A stretch of DNA of 64,000 nt from Haemonchus contortus (GCA_000469685.2 LS997563.1:5624937-5688936); one strand, 5' to 3'. Counted from the first letter of the stretch, positions 25,501-38,239 are shown. Program-made: numbers and translations. Notes: generated from the letters alone by a model not told the origin.

Positions 25501-28500
25501 CTCGCTCTGGCCTCATTCAACAAGAAAGGCCATAACTGTTTTCGGGTGATTTTTTGTCTATCTCAAGACTTATAGAGCACTCAACGGTTTTCGGTTATCG
25601 GTATGTGAGGGTTGCAAACCGTAGAAGTTCAGTCACTTGCTCCCCTCCTAGATCGAATTCTGTCTGGGTCAACTTGACCCTCACTATCACTGAGGTAGTT
25701 TCCAAGAAACATCAAAAGGTAAAACATAGAGCGTATAACTATCAATGGGTGGTACCGATTGCGCGAGGAAAATGACCACACATGTAATATTAAGGATATG
25801 GGCTCCTCGGAGCTCTCGGATGACAGCTTGATGATAAGTGTAGAGAAGGAATAAAAGAATGGTAACAAATTAGATCTGTTTCTCACAATTCATTCCCACG
25901 ATGAACCCTCACAAATTAATGTAACTGCAAGCTGGCTCCTATACCTTTTTTTCTTGTAGCCCAATATGAATTGTGCAACGATGCACTTTCCTTGCACTTG
26001 CCCTCACTCCTTTTTCCTTCCCCTCATTTCCACTCTTAAACTTTTGATTAGTTTTATTTTTATTCAGGACGCAGTTGCTGTAATCATCTTCGATGGCCTG
26101 ATGAGCATGATTGGAAGTGTTGCGGTTTTCTCTGTGATTGGACAATTATCAGCATTATCCGGGAAACCCATAGAAACTATTTTTAGTTACGAAGGTTCTT
26201 GATTCATACTTGCGTTATTCGTTTTCTCAATTTCGCTAATTTCTTCTGTGTTTGGATGAGTAGGCTTATGTAGAGGTGGGCCATAGGCAGAGCAAATTTC
26301 ATTCTGACTGGCAATATACGTGGTTGGACTTTCAGACAGTCTCAAATGAAGTCGAATTCATGGCTCATCCTAAGAAAATATATAAGATTTTAGTGTTCAG
26401 CTCTAATTAAAAAATGCAAGATCACTGCCTTGGGATAAAAACTGACAAGGGGTTAATAGGAGTGGGAAGGTTTGAAATTAGGGATTTGATTTCGCAGAGA
26501 CAATCTACGGATTGGCTTCTGCACACTTCGAATTTTGAACAAGAAAAGTTATCGACCGATCTTACTTCGTACTGAGTTTTCAGCTCCTTCTATTACCTTC
26601 GTAACGTATCCTCAAGCACTCAGTGCCATGCCTGCTTCTGGATTTTTCGCATTTTTGTTGTTCTTTATGTTTTTCTTGCTAGGAATCAGCAGCCAGTTTG
26701 GTAGGTGCGCATACATTTTTCGAATCAGTTTGAGAATAATGGAAATATGAAGGTGTTTAGGATTGACTCAAAATGCCATCACAACCGTGACAGATCAATT
26801 TCCTTCCTTACGAAAACGGAAAGGGTTTGTGGTAACCGGATTCTGTTTATTTTCTCTGCTTGCTGGATTGACAATGTGCCTGCCGGTAACCTTTATTATT
26901 TTTTGCCATGGTCATTTTTATTATTATTTGATCATAAAATTTTATTCTGCTGAGTGATATGCAATCTCACGAACGGAAAGCGAAATGGCTGATGAACTAA
27001 GGGTCCACTCTATTTCCTTTTATCCATCCAAGGCCTACCAGCCTATCAGCATGTAATCACTCGCCTAGGATGCTACTAGGTTAGGAGGAAAGTACCCGCC
27101 GAAAATCTTGCAACAGTCAGGTTCTCTGAGGATCTTCTCGTAGCTGTCGTGAGGTTCCTAGGTACGACTATCCCTTCCTTACCTCCCTCTACAGGGACCA
27201 AAATGTCTACCCATACTTGACAAGTACTTCTTTACGAATTTGAATCGGACACTCCGCTGCTGAAAGACATTGAATCTTGGGTTAAGCATGTGATCTTGAA
27301 ATCTTTTCTGAACAGTTCTGTGTACACCTCATGACACTTCACAGATCGAAACAAAATGGTTGAAGACGAGCCTCAATCTGGTCAGCTTCTTGATATCATG
27401 AAATCATCTGACATGGTGTAAGAAAGTTGTGTCCTCTCCTAGTATGGTCTATGGGGGGCTTCTAGAAAATCCCAGGAGAAATCTCATCTACTGTGAAATT
27501 TTTGACGCATAATTTTCGTACAACCTAATAATATTTGATAAAGGATCCCATAACCTTCTCCTCAGTCGCCCTGACTCGACTCTTTTCCTCACCCGTCCTC
27601 TCCTAGTCTTTCCCCCCCCCCCCTTCCGTTCCTGTAATGGTCTTGATTAATAGGCTCACGCCATTCCTTGCTATCGAAACATCACTTACTAATTTTGAAG
27701 CAGAACTAGTAATGTTATAATGTTAAACGTGTACATCACAGTCTGAAGCGTACGTTCATATGTTGGGAACCAAACCCTCCGGTAGTAAAGTTGGTAAGCG
27801 GTAAATCGAGCTCTGCACTATCACTTTTGCGAAGATAGACAGTGATATCTTACGATTGTAGCACATTTTCATTTTGTACCAAAGATCTTTTTTCAGTCTG
27901 GCTACTATTGGTTCAATTTGTTTTTCAATTCGATTGCTGGAACTGCTTTGCTGATTCTCGGTCTCGTCGAAATCTTTCTCTGTGTGTTTGCCTACGGTAA
28001 TATTTTGATCCCTGCCGATCACATTAGTTTTTTGGCATTTCCTATGCAAAACACAGTTTTTCCGTGAAAGATCAGGATGCCGTTAAGAAGCGGGATTTGA
28101 ACATGGCACATGGCCCTTTTGTGTCCTGTGTCAATTCAATCCCCATCTGTCTCCAAAAACTCGCTCCTTAATTCAGCCCTTTTGAGACGTGATACATCCT
28201 TTCCCATTCAGTTATACATTGAAAAAAATTAAGGACCCATCAGGATTTTAATTTTTAGGACCATCTCATCTTCTACGTGATATCAAAGAAGGATTTGATT
28301 TTAAATCGAACACATGGGTAATGCGGATTTTTGGCCCATCTGGTTTATATGATAATGGCTTGCTGGACCTTTTTCACTCCTATCATGCTTTCGGTAACAT
28401 TTTAGTTTTTTTCCGGTTTCAATAAAAACCGTTTCCTACCGTACCCTTTAAAATCTTTCTTTTCAGATTATTGTCGTGCTAGGAGTTCGTGATGATTTCA

Positions 28501-29280
28501 GCAAGGACTAGCGATGATCAGAACCTATGGCTTGAGTATCTGCCTTTTATGGCAATTCCGATATTCATAATAATCAATATATTCACCTTTATCAGAAGCG
28601 GCAAGGTAATTCGAAGTTTTCCACAATTTTTAAAGTTCAGTCTGTGTTTGATGGTTTTATTCATACATTCTTTCCAGAGTTGGAAGGATGTGTTTCCGCG
28701 TTCAAGCGGTACTTCGGCCTCCCAAAATAGCTGTAACAAATAATAAAGTGAAATACACCCATTACTAGTCAGGTATAAGAAAGTGCTGCTCAAACCGCAA
28801 GACACCTTTTTTTACTTCTCCCTTCCCACACCCGCTTCTCCCCTTCTCCCCTCTTCCTCCCCTACTCTCTTTCTGTCACAGAACATCCCAGGAAGAAGTA
28901 CTGAGGATTCGGGATCCTATTCCCAATGCCCACACAAAATGAGTGTTTGAGGAAAAAATAAATCAAAAATTGGAAACCAGGGAATGGTGGGATAGGGGAC
29001 CACTGCTTGTTGTCTTTAGATCCCAAATCACGGGCTTGTACCCACCCGAAACCTTTCCTATTTCAATACTTCCTAACAAAACATAGATCCTCTCGGCAAA
29101 CCATGATCCTTACCTATATTAACTACATTACAAAGGGTTTGGCTAATTGGTCCTTCATTATTATTTTACAGAAAAAGTTGTTTTTGAGAGCTAAAGGAGC
29201 TCAAAAAAAATTATTTCAATTTTCAGGTACATCAAGAGATGGAGCAGGCGATAAACGGATGGGATGAACGGAAATCTTAG
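22576..29280 (+). CDS. SLC6/SNF transporter copy D (four frameshifts; pseudogene or assembly errors)
   Basis: Fifteen exons match copy A one to one with all GT/AG borders kept: 22576-22703, 22903-23036, 23375-23521, 24646-24718, 25040-25215, 25287-25381, 25441-25545, 26068-26194, 26584-26700, 26761-26885, 27897-27996, 28259-28393, 28467-28605, 28678-28747, 29227-29280. Exon lengths equal copy A except 22903 (one base short), 28259, 28467 and 28678 (each one base long), which break the frame; the loop-2 exon is one whole codon longer. The upstream exon seen in copy A has a stop and no donor here, so the start would be ATG 22577. Extracellular loop 2 has lost two cysteines (C154 and C159 of copy A are Ser), which would remove the conserved disulphide. 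TM7 keeps the Asp of copy A. The indel style matches that in MTO1 and PLOD nearby, so consensus error is as likely as gene decay. Confidence 0.75.
23064..23290 (+). repeat. SINE-like element, copy 2
   Basis: Contains the B-box-like GAAGTTCGAATCACGAATTG, then ATCACTGATTTATA, CATGCGCATTCAATAC and CACTAAGATTCT, paralleling the tail of the element at 19836. The A-box part is degraded. It lies in an intron of transporter copy D. Confidence 0.45.
23695..24235 (-). repeat. Dispersed repeat carrying an SL1-like sequence, copy 2 (inverted)
   Basis: Reverse complement of the repeat at 14550-15060. The SL1-like core is at 23763-23780 and reads, on the minus strand, TAATTACCCAAATTTGAG, one mismatch to SL1, again followed by GTTAATAA. 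Just upstream this copy has CATGTATTGTTACCGGTTTAAT. About 50 extra bases therefore seem to split an ancestral GGTTTAAT from AATTACCC. It sits in the intron of transporter copy D before the loop-2 exon. Confidence 0.65.
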
Positions 29281-30360
29281 AAATTTTTACAGTGATTTTG
29301 TTGAAGTTCCTTGCCCAAGAAATTGATGAAATAAAGATCAAAATAATGAAGTCCTCTAATTAATATCATATTAAAAATTCATCACGAGTAAGCTTCAAAT
29401 TAATCAGTCGTCAGTTCCCTTTCGCCATTTTAAAAGCAGGCGAGGTCAGGAAGCGTTGAGAGGCGTCATCATCACGAGTATGGAAGGGTACTGAATGAAT
29501 ATCTTACTTAGATGTCAGGCAGACAAGGAGCTCACGTATTGGAAGGGACAATCCTTACAAACACCTAATTGAGGAAATCCAATAGTAACATTCTAGGGTA
29601 AAAATACTGATAAACGAGTGAACCCGTCTATCTAGTACATTCCATGTACTGGTAATCATTGCGATCGTTCACCTGGTCTAACCCATAACATCAATGCCGT
29701 ACAAATGGGCGTGTATGTGTTCGTATCACTCCCAAACTCGCAAGTTACGATAAGGTCACCACCTATCAGATACGATCGATTTCTTTCTCAGTTCCTGCCC
29801 CACAGCTGTGGCATGATATGCCTTTGATGGATCGGACTACCTTTTTATGTCAATTTTTTAGCAGTTTCTTCTTTTTTTCTGAGGACTTTTTCTTTCAACT
29901 TTTCTTTTTTTCTTTTCTTCCCCTCTGTTAGCAATTTTCATCTCTATTTGCGATTCTTTCTTTTTTCATGGTTCTGATAAAGGAGTAATCGAGGAAGTGA
30001 CCGGTTTTGCCGATAAGGTAAGCATTCACTTCAGTGATCCGGAGGCTAGTTTGGGACTTCGAATTTGAAGTCAGCTTCTTCTTTCCTTATTTTTTTACTA
30101 GATGTTTTTCGGCCTTTACTGCACGGATACCAGATAATAAAGTGTTTTCACACGAATCCCTTCTAAGAGGTTTTTGACAACCCTGTGCATACCTAGGTAA
30201 GGCGTGAAAATCGGATTTCCGCTTAGGAATGAGTTTACATAAAGCTTTTTTCTCGTCGCTATGCTGATGATATCCGTGGAAGAGTGGGAAAGGGTCTGAA
30301 AGTGAAAAAGGACCCTACTGGATCAGTTGATTGAAATTATCGGTTATAGAACTTCTGAAG
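29281..30360. other. Intergenic, no gene seen
   Basis: About 1.1 kb between transporter copy D and the TPR gene. It is T-rich around 29850-29960. No exon-like segment, repeat or RNA gene was recognised; it presumably includes the promoter of the TPR gene. Confidence 0.5.
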
Positions 30361-32416
30361 ATGGCAACTGCAAATGATCGTGCTGTACTCAATCATATTC
30401 TAAAACCCATTGATGCCTACAACAGATGTGTCGAATTTGCAAGGTGCCATTGCTGATGATGGTAATTTCACCTGTTTTATTTAGATTTGATTATTTAGGT
30501 ATATATTTATTACAGCTCAAGCTATTTTAATAATTTTTTAAAATAAAATATAAGATGTTAACTTAAGTTCAAAATGTCAGATTTTTAATCTGAGAATGTG
30601 TATTAAAATAAAACAAATACTGCAAAAAAAACACAAACATAATAACAAAACAATTTTCAAAACTGAAAACATTTTTAGAAGGCGTATTTTAATGGGTTTT
30701 TTATTTTACCATATAGTAAAATTTCGTTAAATGTAGAGATGCCAAGAAAGCGATGCGTAAAATTCACCTAAACTAGTGTCCCAATCAAAAGGTGACACTT
30801 AGGTCCACATTTTACGCTTATCCCATTGACCTTAGTATAAATGCCTTCAACACGGCCTTCTTACAACGACCGGAACCAATACAGTAAAATCCATGATGAT
30901 GCGCCGGTCACTGGTCTTTCATTCAGAATCATGGGATAATTGGGATATGCATTCGCTACCTACTTCACTTGCAAAAATCAATCAGCTCATCCCGGCCTCC
31001 CTATGGATGACTACAAACTTTTCCGTATCCATTGTACAGCCCCAGAAACAAAAGACCCCACAAGGCTCCGATCTTTCCTACCCTATGGGTGGTTGATGGC
31101 GCCTTAGCCCGCTCTACCAACTTCCCGAGTATTATTACAATCCAGAAGGAACATGGTTGCAAACTTCCCCAGCTGATTCCAGCCTTTGGCTTATTATGGA
31201 TGACAATCTCCCATTTCGGACTGAGTGCGGGATTACACTGCTGTCCCCACGCCTGCAGTATTTATATAAGACAGATGAAACGGGAATTTTTATGATCTTA
31301 GCCAAATATTTACGCATTTTATGGGAAAAGCGCAGTTCAAAATGTTGCGAGTTCGAGCTTTGAACGAAGCTTTACAGCAATAAACAAATAAATAAAGTAA
31401 ACATTAAGCCTAGAGCATTAGTTGGCTCGTTCTTATGAATTTCATTTGTAAATATATTTACAGCTCCAATCACCGCTGATGGTATTGAGGAGTCACGAGC
31501 ATTGGAGAAAGAAGGTGTTCTGTCTGCTGAAAAGGGCAACGTTCCTGAATCAATTGAAAAATTCAACAAGGCCATCGAAATATGTCCTGTCAACCCATCT
31601 GCGTTCAATAATCGAGCACAAGCACTACGGCTATTGGGCAAAACCGATGGTGAGTGATAACTCCCTTACAGATTCACTAATTCCGTAGAAAGCCAACAAA
31701 ATTGATGGCGAAAAGTATGCATAGGATCTGGTTGGACACAAATTTTAAGCGCGATCATTTTTTGATAGTTGTCTCGCGTCTTCATTTGATAGATTGTTAG
31801 CTATGTTGTCGAGGTCATGCTTTTCGTTGATCTCAACAGTCAACTACTGGCCCACAACCTGGGCTGAGCTCTCTTCTCCGAAGATCTGTGCAGTTAATGT
31901 ATAGACTCCCGACAAGCTAACAGCCCGCGACCATTCCTGGCTAGTTGCCTCATCTTTCGACTTGTTAGATTGCTAGTTGTCCTACCGCGGGAGATGCCTC
32001 TCATTTAACAATAAAATCGCTGACGATAAAATTCAGCAAAAAGAGGGTTCTGAAGAATTGTCTTTGGAAGTGACTTGAATGCTACCATCACTTCATTTCA
32101 GAAGCCGTAGCCGATTTAAATCAAGCCATTTCCCTCAGTAAAGGTGTAGGAAGGAGCGCTTGCCAGGCATTTGTTCAACGAGCCATGATTCATCGGCTCC
32201 ACGGCGATGACGATTCAGCCAGGGTAAGAAATTTAGTAATATCTCATGAAAATGACGATGACATTCCCTTCTGTAGGCTGATTTCCAAAAAGCTGCTGAC
32301 CTTGGTTCATCATTCGCCAAGATGCAATTGGTTGCCCTCAATCCATACGGCGGCCTATGTGTAACAAAATGCTCAGTGAAGTGTTCAGTAATCTCAAACA
32401 AGGAAAAACTGAATAG
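30361..32416 (+). CDS. TTC36-like tetratricopeptide repeat protein (two frameshifts in the sequence)
   Basis: Small TPR protein of the TTC36 family, a likely chaperone-binding adaptor; its molecular role is poorly known. Four exons: 30361 to about 30471, 31464-31649, 32102-32223, 32277-32416. It begins MATANDRAVLNHIL like vertebrate TTC36. The TPR part includes GNVPESIEKFNKAIEICP, then FNNRAQALRLLGKTD and SACQAFVQRAMIHRLHGDDD. The end is FAKMQLVALNPYGGLC, the family signature NPY..LC. Two lesions break it: one extra A in AAAA at about 30411-30414 (the frame resumes with NPLMPTTDVSNLQGA), and an extra TG at about 32358-32361, after which the family tail NKMLSEV is readable in the shifted frame and ends at TAG 32416. 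Splice sites are intact, so I treat the indels as probable sequence errors. An AATAAA lies at 32492. Its 3' end faces MTO1. Confidence 0.8.
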
Positions 32417-32712
32417 TCTATTTGAAAGCATAATTCATTTGTAATACAAGGAAAATGGCTTCTCCTGATGACCTTAGAGGATGACAAAATCAATAAATAT
32501 CTACTCGAACAATAATACAGATGTCAAATAAGCCTACTTTGTACCAGAACAAGCTGAAAACCCTTTTGCAGAAACTCGATGATTCATAATCACTTCCACT
32601 ACTTACATCTCCCTTACCCTTAAAGCCTAACCAGCTGACTAACAATAACAATAAAAAACAATAACAGTGAAACAACAGTCATACCCGTAAATGTTGAGAC
32701 ACATGGAAATTG

Positions 32713-35700
32713 TCATGCAGACTGAGATACTATATTATTTCGTTTTAAGTACCGAAGTATGGCAACGATCGCTTCTGGTTTGACACCAGGAACCCTAAAA
32801 TAGACACTCACATCATATGATCCTCGAGATCTTGCAATTTAGCAGACTTGTCTTGCGAGGCAGCATGTAAGCATGAATACGTTAAACACTGGAAAATTAA
32901 AAAGGACTTTGTAAAAGATTACCTGGAAGCTGCAGCTAAATTGAGGGGTCGTGCCCGATCCAGCTTTTCCCAGCATTCAGCACTCAGACCTTGTAACTTG
33001 CTGTAGTCTATGTCTTCAGGTATTAGGCTACTTGATTCCTGATCGATTTCCTTCATCTGAATATGAATTAGCTATTCAGAGAACGTATTTATAAACATCC
33101 TAAAAAACCACTCTCGAAAAAACCTTATTTCAGCAGTTTTTTGCTCAAAGTACCGAAACAACTTTGATTTTACCAGATATCGTCTACCAGCTGCTAAGAA
33201 TATTTCATTCACTCTAACAAGGAACCTATGCCAACTTGAACGACTTGAAGAAAACTTTGTTTTATCAGTGTGTGAATCAGTTCTAGCTTTTTTCTCGTAT
33301 AAACTCATTAAAATTATAGACTACACGTAAATTAATGGTCGAACTATGAAAGAGTAGGAAATACTTATTCAACACAAAAAAAATCACCCTGTTTTTCATC
33401 CGTTCTTGGGCTACTTCATAGCTGGCCTCATACTTGAGACGCTTTTCGAGGTTTTCCAGCTTGTCCGGCAAACAGTGTCCCAGCTGATCAGGAAGTGCAT
33501 CTTTCAAATCCTCCAGAGGAATATTATGTCGATAAAGCATTTCGTATGCGGATAGGACTGAAATTACAAATCATCCTTAGAAGAAATCTGATACTACTAC
33601 AAGGCTTCGGAAGGGTATAGGGTATAAATAAGTCCAGTAAGAGTCACTCAGCAACAGCACAACTTTCAAGTCCTATTCACATTTAGATTCATCTTTAGAA
33701 TAGAGAGCTCAGTGAACCAAGTCACAGAAGGACCATGGACTTACCTTTGGCGAGATTCTTCGACTGCAATTTCGGTAGCAATTTTGTCCATTTCGATATG
33801 CTCATGCGGATATCTCTCAAAGCTTCAGTGGCCGTGTCAACGGCATTCTTTTCATCGATGAACCGTGACCACCGGACATCGCGTACTGCTCCCCACTTTC
33901 TACCAAGTTCCGTAAGTCTCATATCCGCATTATCCGGTCTGAATTAACAAAATGTTTGTCTTGACACAAAACTATACTGAACCCGAGAGCCGGCAGCAGT
34001 TCGAGAATTTCATTTACGAATCGAACAGCTATAGTTTCGGTTTTTCAAAATTTTCTTAACTATCGAGTAAGGGAAGCCTAATTGAGAAGGACTTCCAAAA
34101 GTTGCGGTTTTCGATATAAAAAAAAGGATTCCGACATGAAGACTTTTCCATTAAAGTCGATCTAAAAAAAACGACCTAGCATAGGATCTGAATCTTTCCA
34201 CCTACGACCAGCTGAATACAACAGATCAGTAGAAGAAGGAGATTCAAATAGGGTAAGAATAACCGTATGACAAACCTTAAATGCAGCCTGTGTTCCGCTC
34301 GCGATGTGAACATTCGATAAGGTTCATTTGTGCCCAAGCTGGTCAGATCATCAATAAGGACACCAACATATCCTAAAGAAAATCACATAAACTTGCCAAG
34401 TATTCTGAAGGGAGAGTTATTTCCTAGTTAAATTAATTAATTCTGGTCAGATCATCAATAAGGACACCGACATATCCTTAAGAAAATCACATAAACTTGC
34501 CAAGTATTCTGGAAGGGAGAGTTATTTCCTAATTAACTTAATTACTCACTGGCTCACTACTGAAAAACAAAGTCGCTACTCACCTTGACTACGACCAACG
34601 ACCATTCCTCCAGCTCCTCGGACATGCGCAGCTGCATTGATGCCAGCCACAACACCTTACAAGGCGACAATTGAAGTGGTCAACTCTCTAAGAAAATCGA
34701 GCGGGATAAGGACTTTTAACTACCTTGAGCTGCTGCCTCTTCGTACCCTGTCGTTCCGTTGATCTGCCCAGCTAGAAAAAGACCCTTAACGGACTTTGTC
34801 TCTAGTGTGGGTAACAACTGTTTAGGATCTACGAAATCGTACTGAACTCCATAGCCGTGCTGAGCGATCTCAACCTAAAAGATGGTTAGAGAGAAATTTG
34901 GGAAAACTAAGCGATACTATTAGGTGTGCGCATTAATTTCCCGCCGCCGTCTTCAAAGGGTTCGTTGCGCGAATCATGTTAGAGGTTCACCTGTGAATCC
35001 TGTCATATCTGAACGATAGGATATTAGCTACCTACTCAAGGCAGACAGATCAGTTTCCCCAAAATCCCGTTGCTCCCAGACTGATTCGTCATGGAACATG
35101 ATAAACCGTTTTCCCGGAGGGCCCTTCTCTTGCTGTTTTTTTTTCAAGGAAACTGGCATTGAAGCCCACCCGATGCTTTTTGATGCTAATGGAGGACAAG
35201 CTCTATCTGAATAAATCCTCTGAGATGGTCTCTCTTTACTCGAAAGTTTGCAAGGAAAGCGGAAAGCAAAAAGTAACGTTGTGTGTGCATTTGGTGGCGG
35301 GATCAAATAGGTGTTGTGTGCTGTGAGTTTGCTGAGCCCGAGGAAACTGTTACTGCTGACCGCTGGCGAAACACCAACTTGACAGTTTGTAGGATGTTCT
35401 CCCCTAAAAGCGGCCGTTAATCGCAAGAAAGTACCATGAGATGCTGTTCCACCATGAACATGCCAGACCCCATGTTGCGAAGAATGTCCCTATAAAAAAA
35501 TTGCAGTTGTTGGATGGGATCAGTTTGTTCAGCCCGCATACTCTTCGGATCTTGCTCTTTCTGATGACCATCTAAGACCGGTTCCATGCGAGTCAGTTTA
35601 GCAGATACACGCTTCCGGTACGCCGAAGAAGTGCGAAAATGGTGGATAACTGGATTGCCTCAAAAGATGTAAGAACTTTTTTAGACCCGGGAGTCAACAA

Positions 35701-37946
35701 GATACCAGAAAGATGGCAAGCAAGTTGTGGCTAACGATGGGGCAATACACACTGGTTAATGTACATTTGGTTTTAATTTTGTAATAAATATGTTTTTGCA
35801 AGCAAAAAACGGCGGGAATTAATGTACACACCTAATATTAATGACCTCCTAACGTCCACTGCTATTATAAAAAATTCGGGATCACAATCAGACGATATTA
35901 ACTAACCTTTCAAGTCCTTTGATAGCTCTCATTATCTTTAAGTTGAATCTCGGGTGGAAAAGACATAGACATTCCTTGAGGATAAATCAAGTCAGAACGG
36001 AGTCCTTCGTGCTCGAGGAACAACTTAAGGTAACATCGTTCGTATTAGATGAATTAAATGTAAATTCATGAAAACAGGAAAGACTCATTGAAAATTCCAT
36101 GCTGGCTACTTACCCTGTGATGAAGCTGTGGAAACCGGATGATTTTCGCTTCGAGGGATGGACAGTAACGAGGTCCACATGCATCAGCTTTGATATGTAC
36201 ATTTTTCTGGTTATATTCTCCTCAGCTATTTCAACGCACAAGATCGTTGGTATAACCGATATATGTGGGCAACTAAAACAAAACCTGAGCAGTAAGCAGC
36301 CTACAGATTATATCAGTTCAGATAAACGGTTCAGATAAGTAATTCAAGAAATAAAAAAGAACCTGTTGATCAGGAGGTAGCCAAACTTGGTCGGTCATAA
36401 AAGAAAAGGGTATTGGAATAGGATCCCGGCGGCATTATTTGAAACTGCGAGAAGTCTATGGAGTTCTGAATGGATGCATAGTTGAAGTACAACGAGAAAA
36501 GCAGTACAATTGAGCAGAGGATGACTACCTTCCACAAACGAGGCGGAGTCCCAGTTCGAAGGCGCGATAGACGGAAGCCTAGCTCTTTGAAGGACTGTGA
36601 CAGACCTGTAGCACTCTGAAATCAACAAATAATATCGAGCTACGTCAAAACCTTGTTTTTCCAACTAGGTACCTTTTCACCAATTCTTCCAGCTGGCCAT
36701 CGTTTCTTTCCCAAAAATATCTCTCCCCCTAAAAAAGTCCCTGTTGCTATAAGAACGGATTTCGACCTAAATGTGAAGTAAACTGGATCAATGGGTGCAA
36801 GATAGGATAAATTCACGATCACTCACTTCAGCTTGCTGCCATCCTCCAAGACTACACCAGCGACTCGCCTTTCATTACCATTTTCAACAATAAGCGAATC
36901 TACACCGCCTTCGACGACTATCACATTTTCAGTGGTAGCAATTTCCTGAAATATAACCTAAAATAATTTAAAAATAAATAATTGAGAGTAGAATAAGAAA
37001 AGAATATTTTCCTAAAACGATTTCATAAATGCTCGGACTGGACAGATTAAGTGAAAACGAAATAAAATCAAATTATTTAAAAAGAGTATACGGAAATAAC
37101 TTTACCTCCTGCATATGAGCTTTTATAGAGCGAGCGGTCGATTTGGGCACGAAGGCCGAGGACTGCGGGGCCCTGCCCAGAGTTAAGAGCTAAATAACGG
37201 AATTTCACTCAGTATTCATTTTCATTGAGGTCATCAACGTACCTTGATAGGTAATGGCAGATTTATCACAGATGCGACCGCATAGACCATCCAAAGCATT
37301 CAACTTCACGAAATCAGGTGTCCTTAATGAGATTTTTAATTGGATATCAAAGTAAATTCGCAGATCGTTTCCTCACAAACACTCAGAATTGGCACAAACC
37401 TTTTCCAATACCACCAAAACTTGGATTACAGCTCATTTCTCCAATTGTGTTCTTATTATGAGTGAGGAGAATTGTTCGAGCACCAACACCTTGCTGCTGC
37501 TGCAGCTCCCTCACATCCAGCATGTCCCTCCACCTACAAAATTGATATCGGTTGCTATCAACAGCTTTTGATAATGCCCGAGTAGATTTGGGCTGAAGGG
37601 CTGACCGATGCAGAGCAATCAAGCCAACAAAGTCTTATTGAAGGGGACAAACTATGACAGAATTGAGGATTAACATCTACAAGAATGAACAAAGAATGTG
37701 CTACACTACTTCCTAAAAAGCTTCTAAAAAGCTCTATATATACTGCATCGGCGCCTTAAGGGCCGGAAGCCCTCTTGAACTTTTGTGAGATTTACTTGCA
37801 GCCAAAATAGTACTACAGTCGACGCTGAAATGATAGGCCTTACCGATAACGATAACGTCAGCATCGCGTCCAAGTAGACAGCAGACGATAGGCAATGTCT
37901 TGTCGCATTCAGAACGTCTATACAACCTTTGGCGATGGGACAGCAA
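32713..37946 (-). CDS. mtcu-2: MTO1 / GidA-type mitochondrial tRNA 5-carboxymethylaminomethyl uridine modification protein
   Basis: FAD protein that, with the MSS1/GTPBP3 partner, modifies wobble uridine 34 of mitochondrial tRNAs. Exons from the C-terminus are 32713-32794 (stop), 32923-33056, 33388-33557, 33745-33938, 34276-34372, 34584-34655 and 34724-34874, all in frame. They include [51 protein letters not shown] and [19 protein letters not shown]-terminal exons lie at about 35900-36030, 36110-36280, 36380-36470, 36515-36610, 36663-36765, 36825-36948, 37110-37190, 37245-37320 and 37400-37533, with a first exon ending at 37844. They carry DVIVIG, then [35 protein letters not shown] and LRTGTPPRL. 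Many 1-2 base indels break this half. No in-frame ATG was found, so the start is unresolved: the 5' limit given is where the frame opens after a TGA. A mariner element sits in the intron at 34920-35835. Confidence 0.88.
34339..34543. repeat. Tandem duplication of about 100 bases across an MTO1 exon border
   Basis: 34339-34438 and 34443-34543 are about 95 percent alike by eye; both begin CTGGTCAGATCATCAATAAG. The unit includes the 5' end of the MTO1 exon 34276-34372, its splice acceptor, and intron. The second copy has substitutions and one extra base. It lies upstream of the real exon in gene direction and has no donor, so it is not a usable extra exon. It may be a true local duplication or an uncollapsed contig join. 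Confidence 0.8.
34920..35835 (+). mobile_element. Internally deleted mariner element in an MTO1 intron
   Basis: 916 bases flanked by TA (34918-34919 and 35836-35837). Terminal inverted repeats are TTAGGTGTGCGCATTAAT and, on the complement of the right end, TTAGGTGTGTACATTAAT, both running into CCCGCCG. The plus strand encodes C-terminal mariner pieces: [13 protein letters not shown] at about 35446 (the usual HDNARPHV, with the catalytic Asp replaced by Glu), [14 protein letters not shown] at about 35540, and ERWQASCG near the end. It is shorter than a full 1.3 kb mariner and has stops, so it is inactive. The minus-strand ORF 35028-35426 is its antisense shadow. Confidence 0.85.
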
Positions 37947-38196
37947 TCACTCCAGCACCTGTGACAAACGACGGGAGACTTAAAACAGGGAATGCCGTTA
38001 ATTACAGCAAAGTCTGTGCAGTACACGGAACACCTATTAATGACGGTTACAGGACCGTTGTCAACCGCGTGTGTAGTGACTCAGCGTTTTTGTCGTTTTC
38101 TCTGCGTCTCCTTAAATAGGCACCTCACAGCGAAGAGGATAGAGGACAGACGAAAGAGCTCGCCATTCCTCAATGCCTTCTACTACTATACTATAT

Positions 38197-38235
38197 GTTC
38201 GCTAAGTATCCTAAACAATAGGATACTTAGCGAAC
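38197..38235. repeat. Perfect 17-bp hairpin
   Basis: GTTCGCTAAGTATCCTA (38197-38213), loop AACAA, then its exact complement TAGGATACTTAGCGAAC (38219-38235). There is no T-run after it, and it lies upstream of MTO1 in non-coding sequence. It could be a fold-back transposon remnant or a structured RNA arm. Nothing else identifies it. Confidence 0.8.
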
Positions 38236-38239
38236 ACTG

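Noticed and set aside
35028..35426. 132-residue minus-strand ORF
   Set aside because: Lies inside the mariner element, antisense to its transposase remnant.
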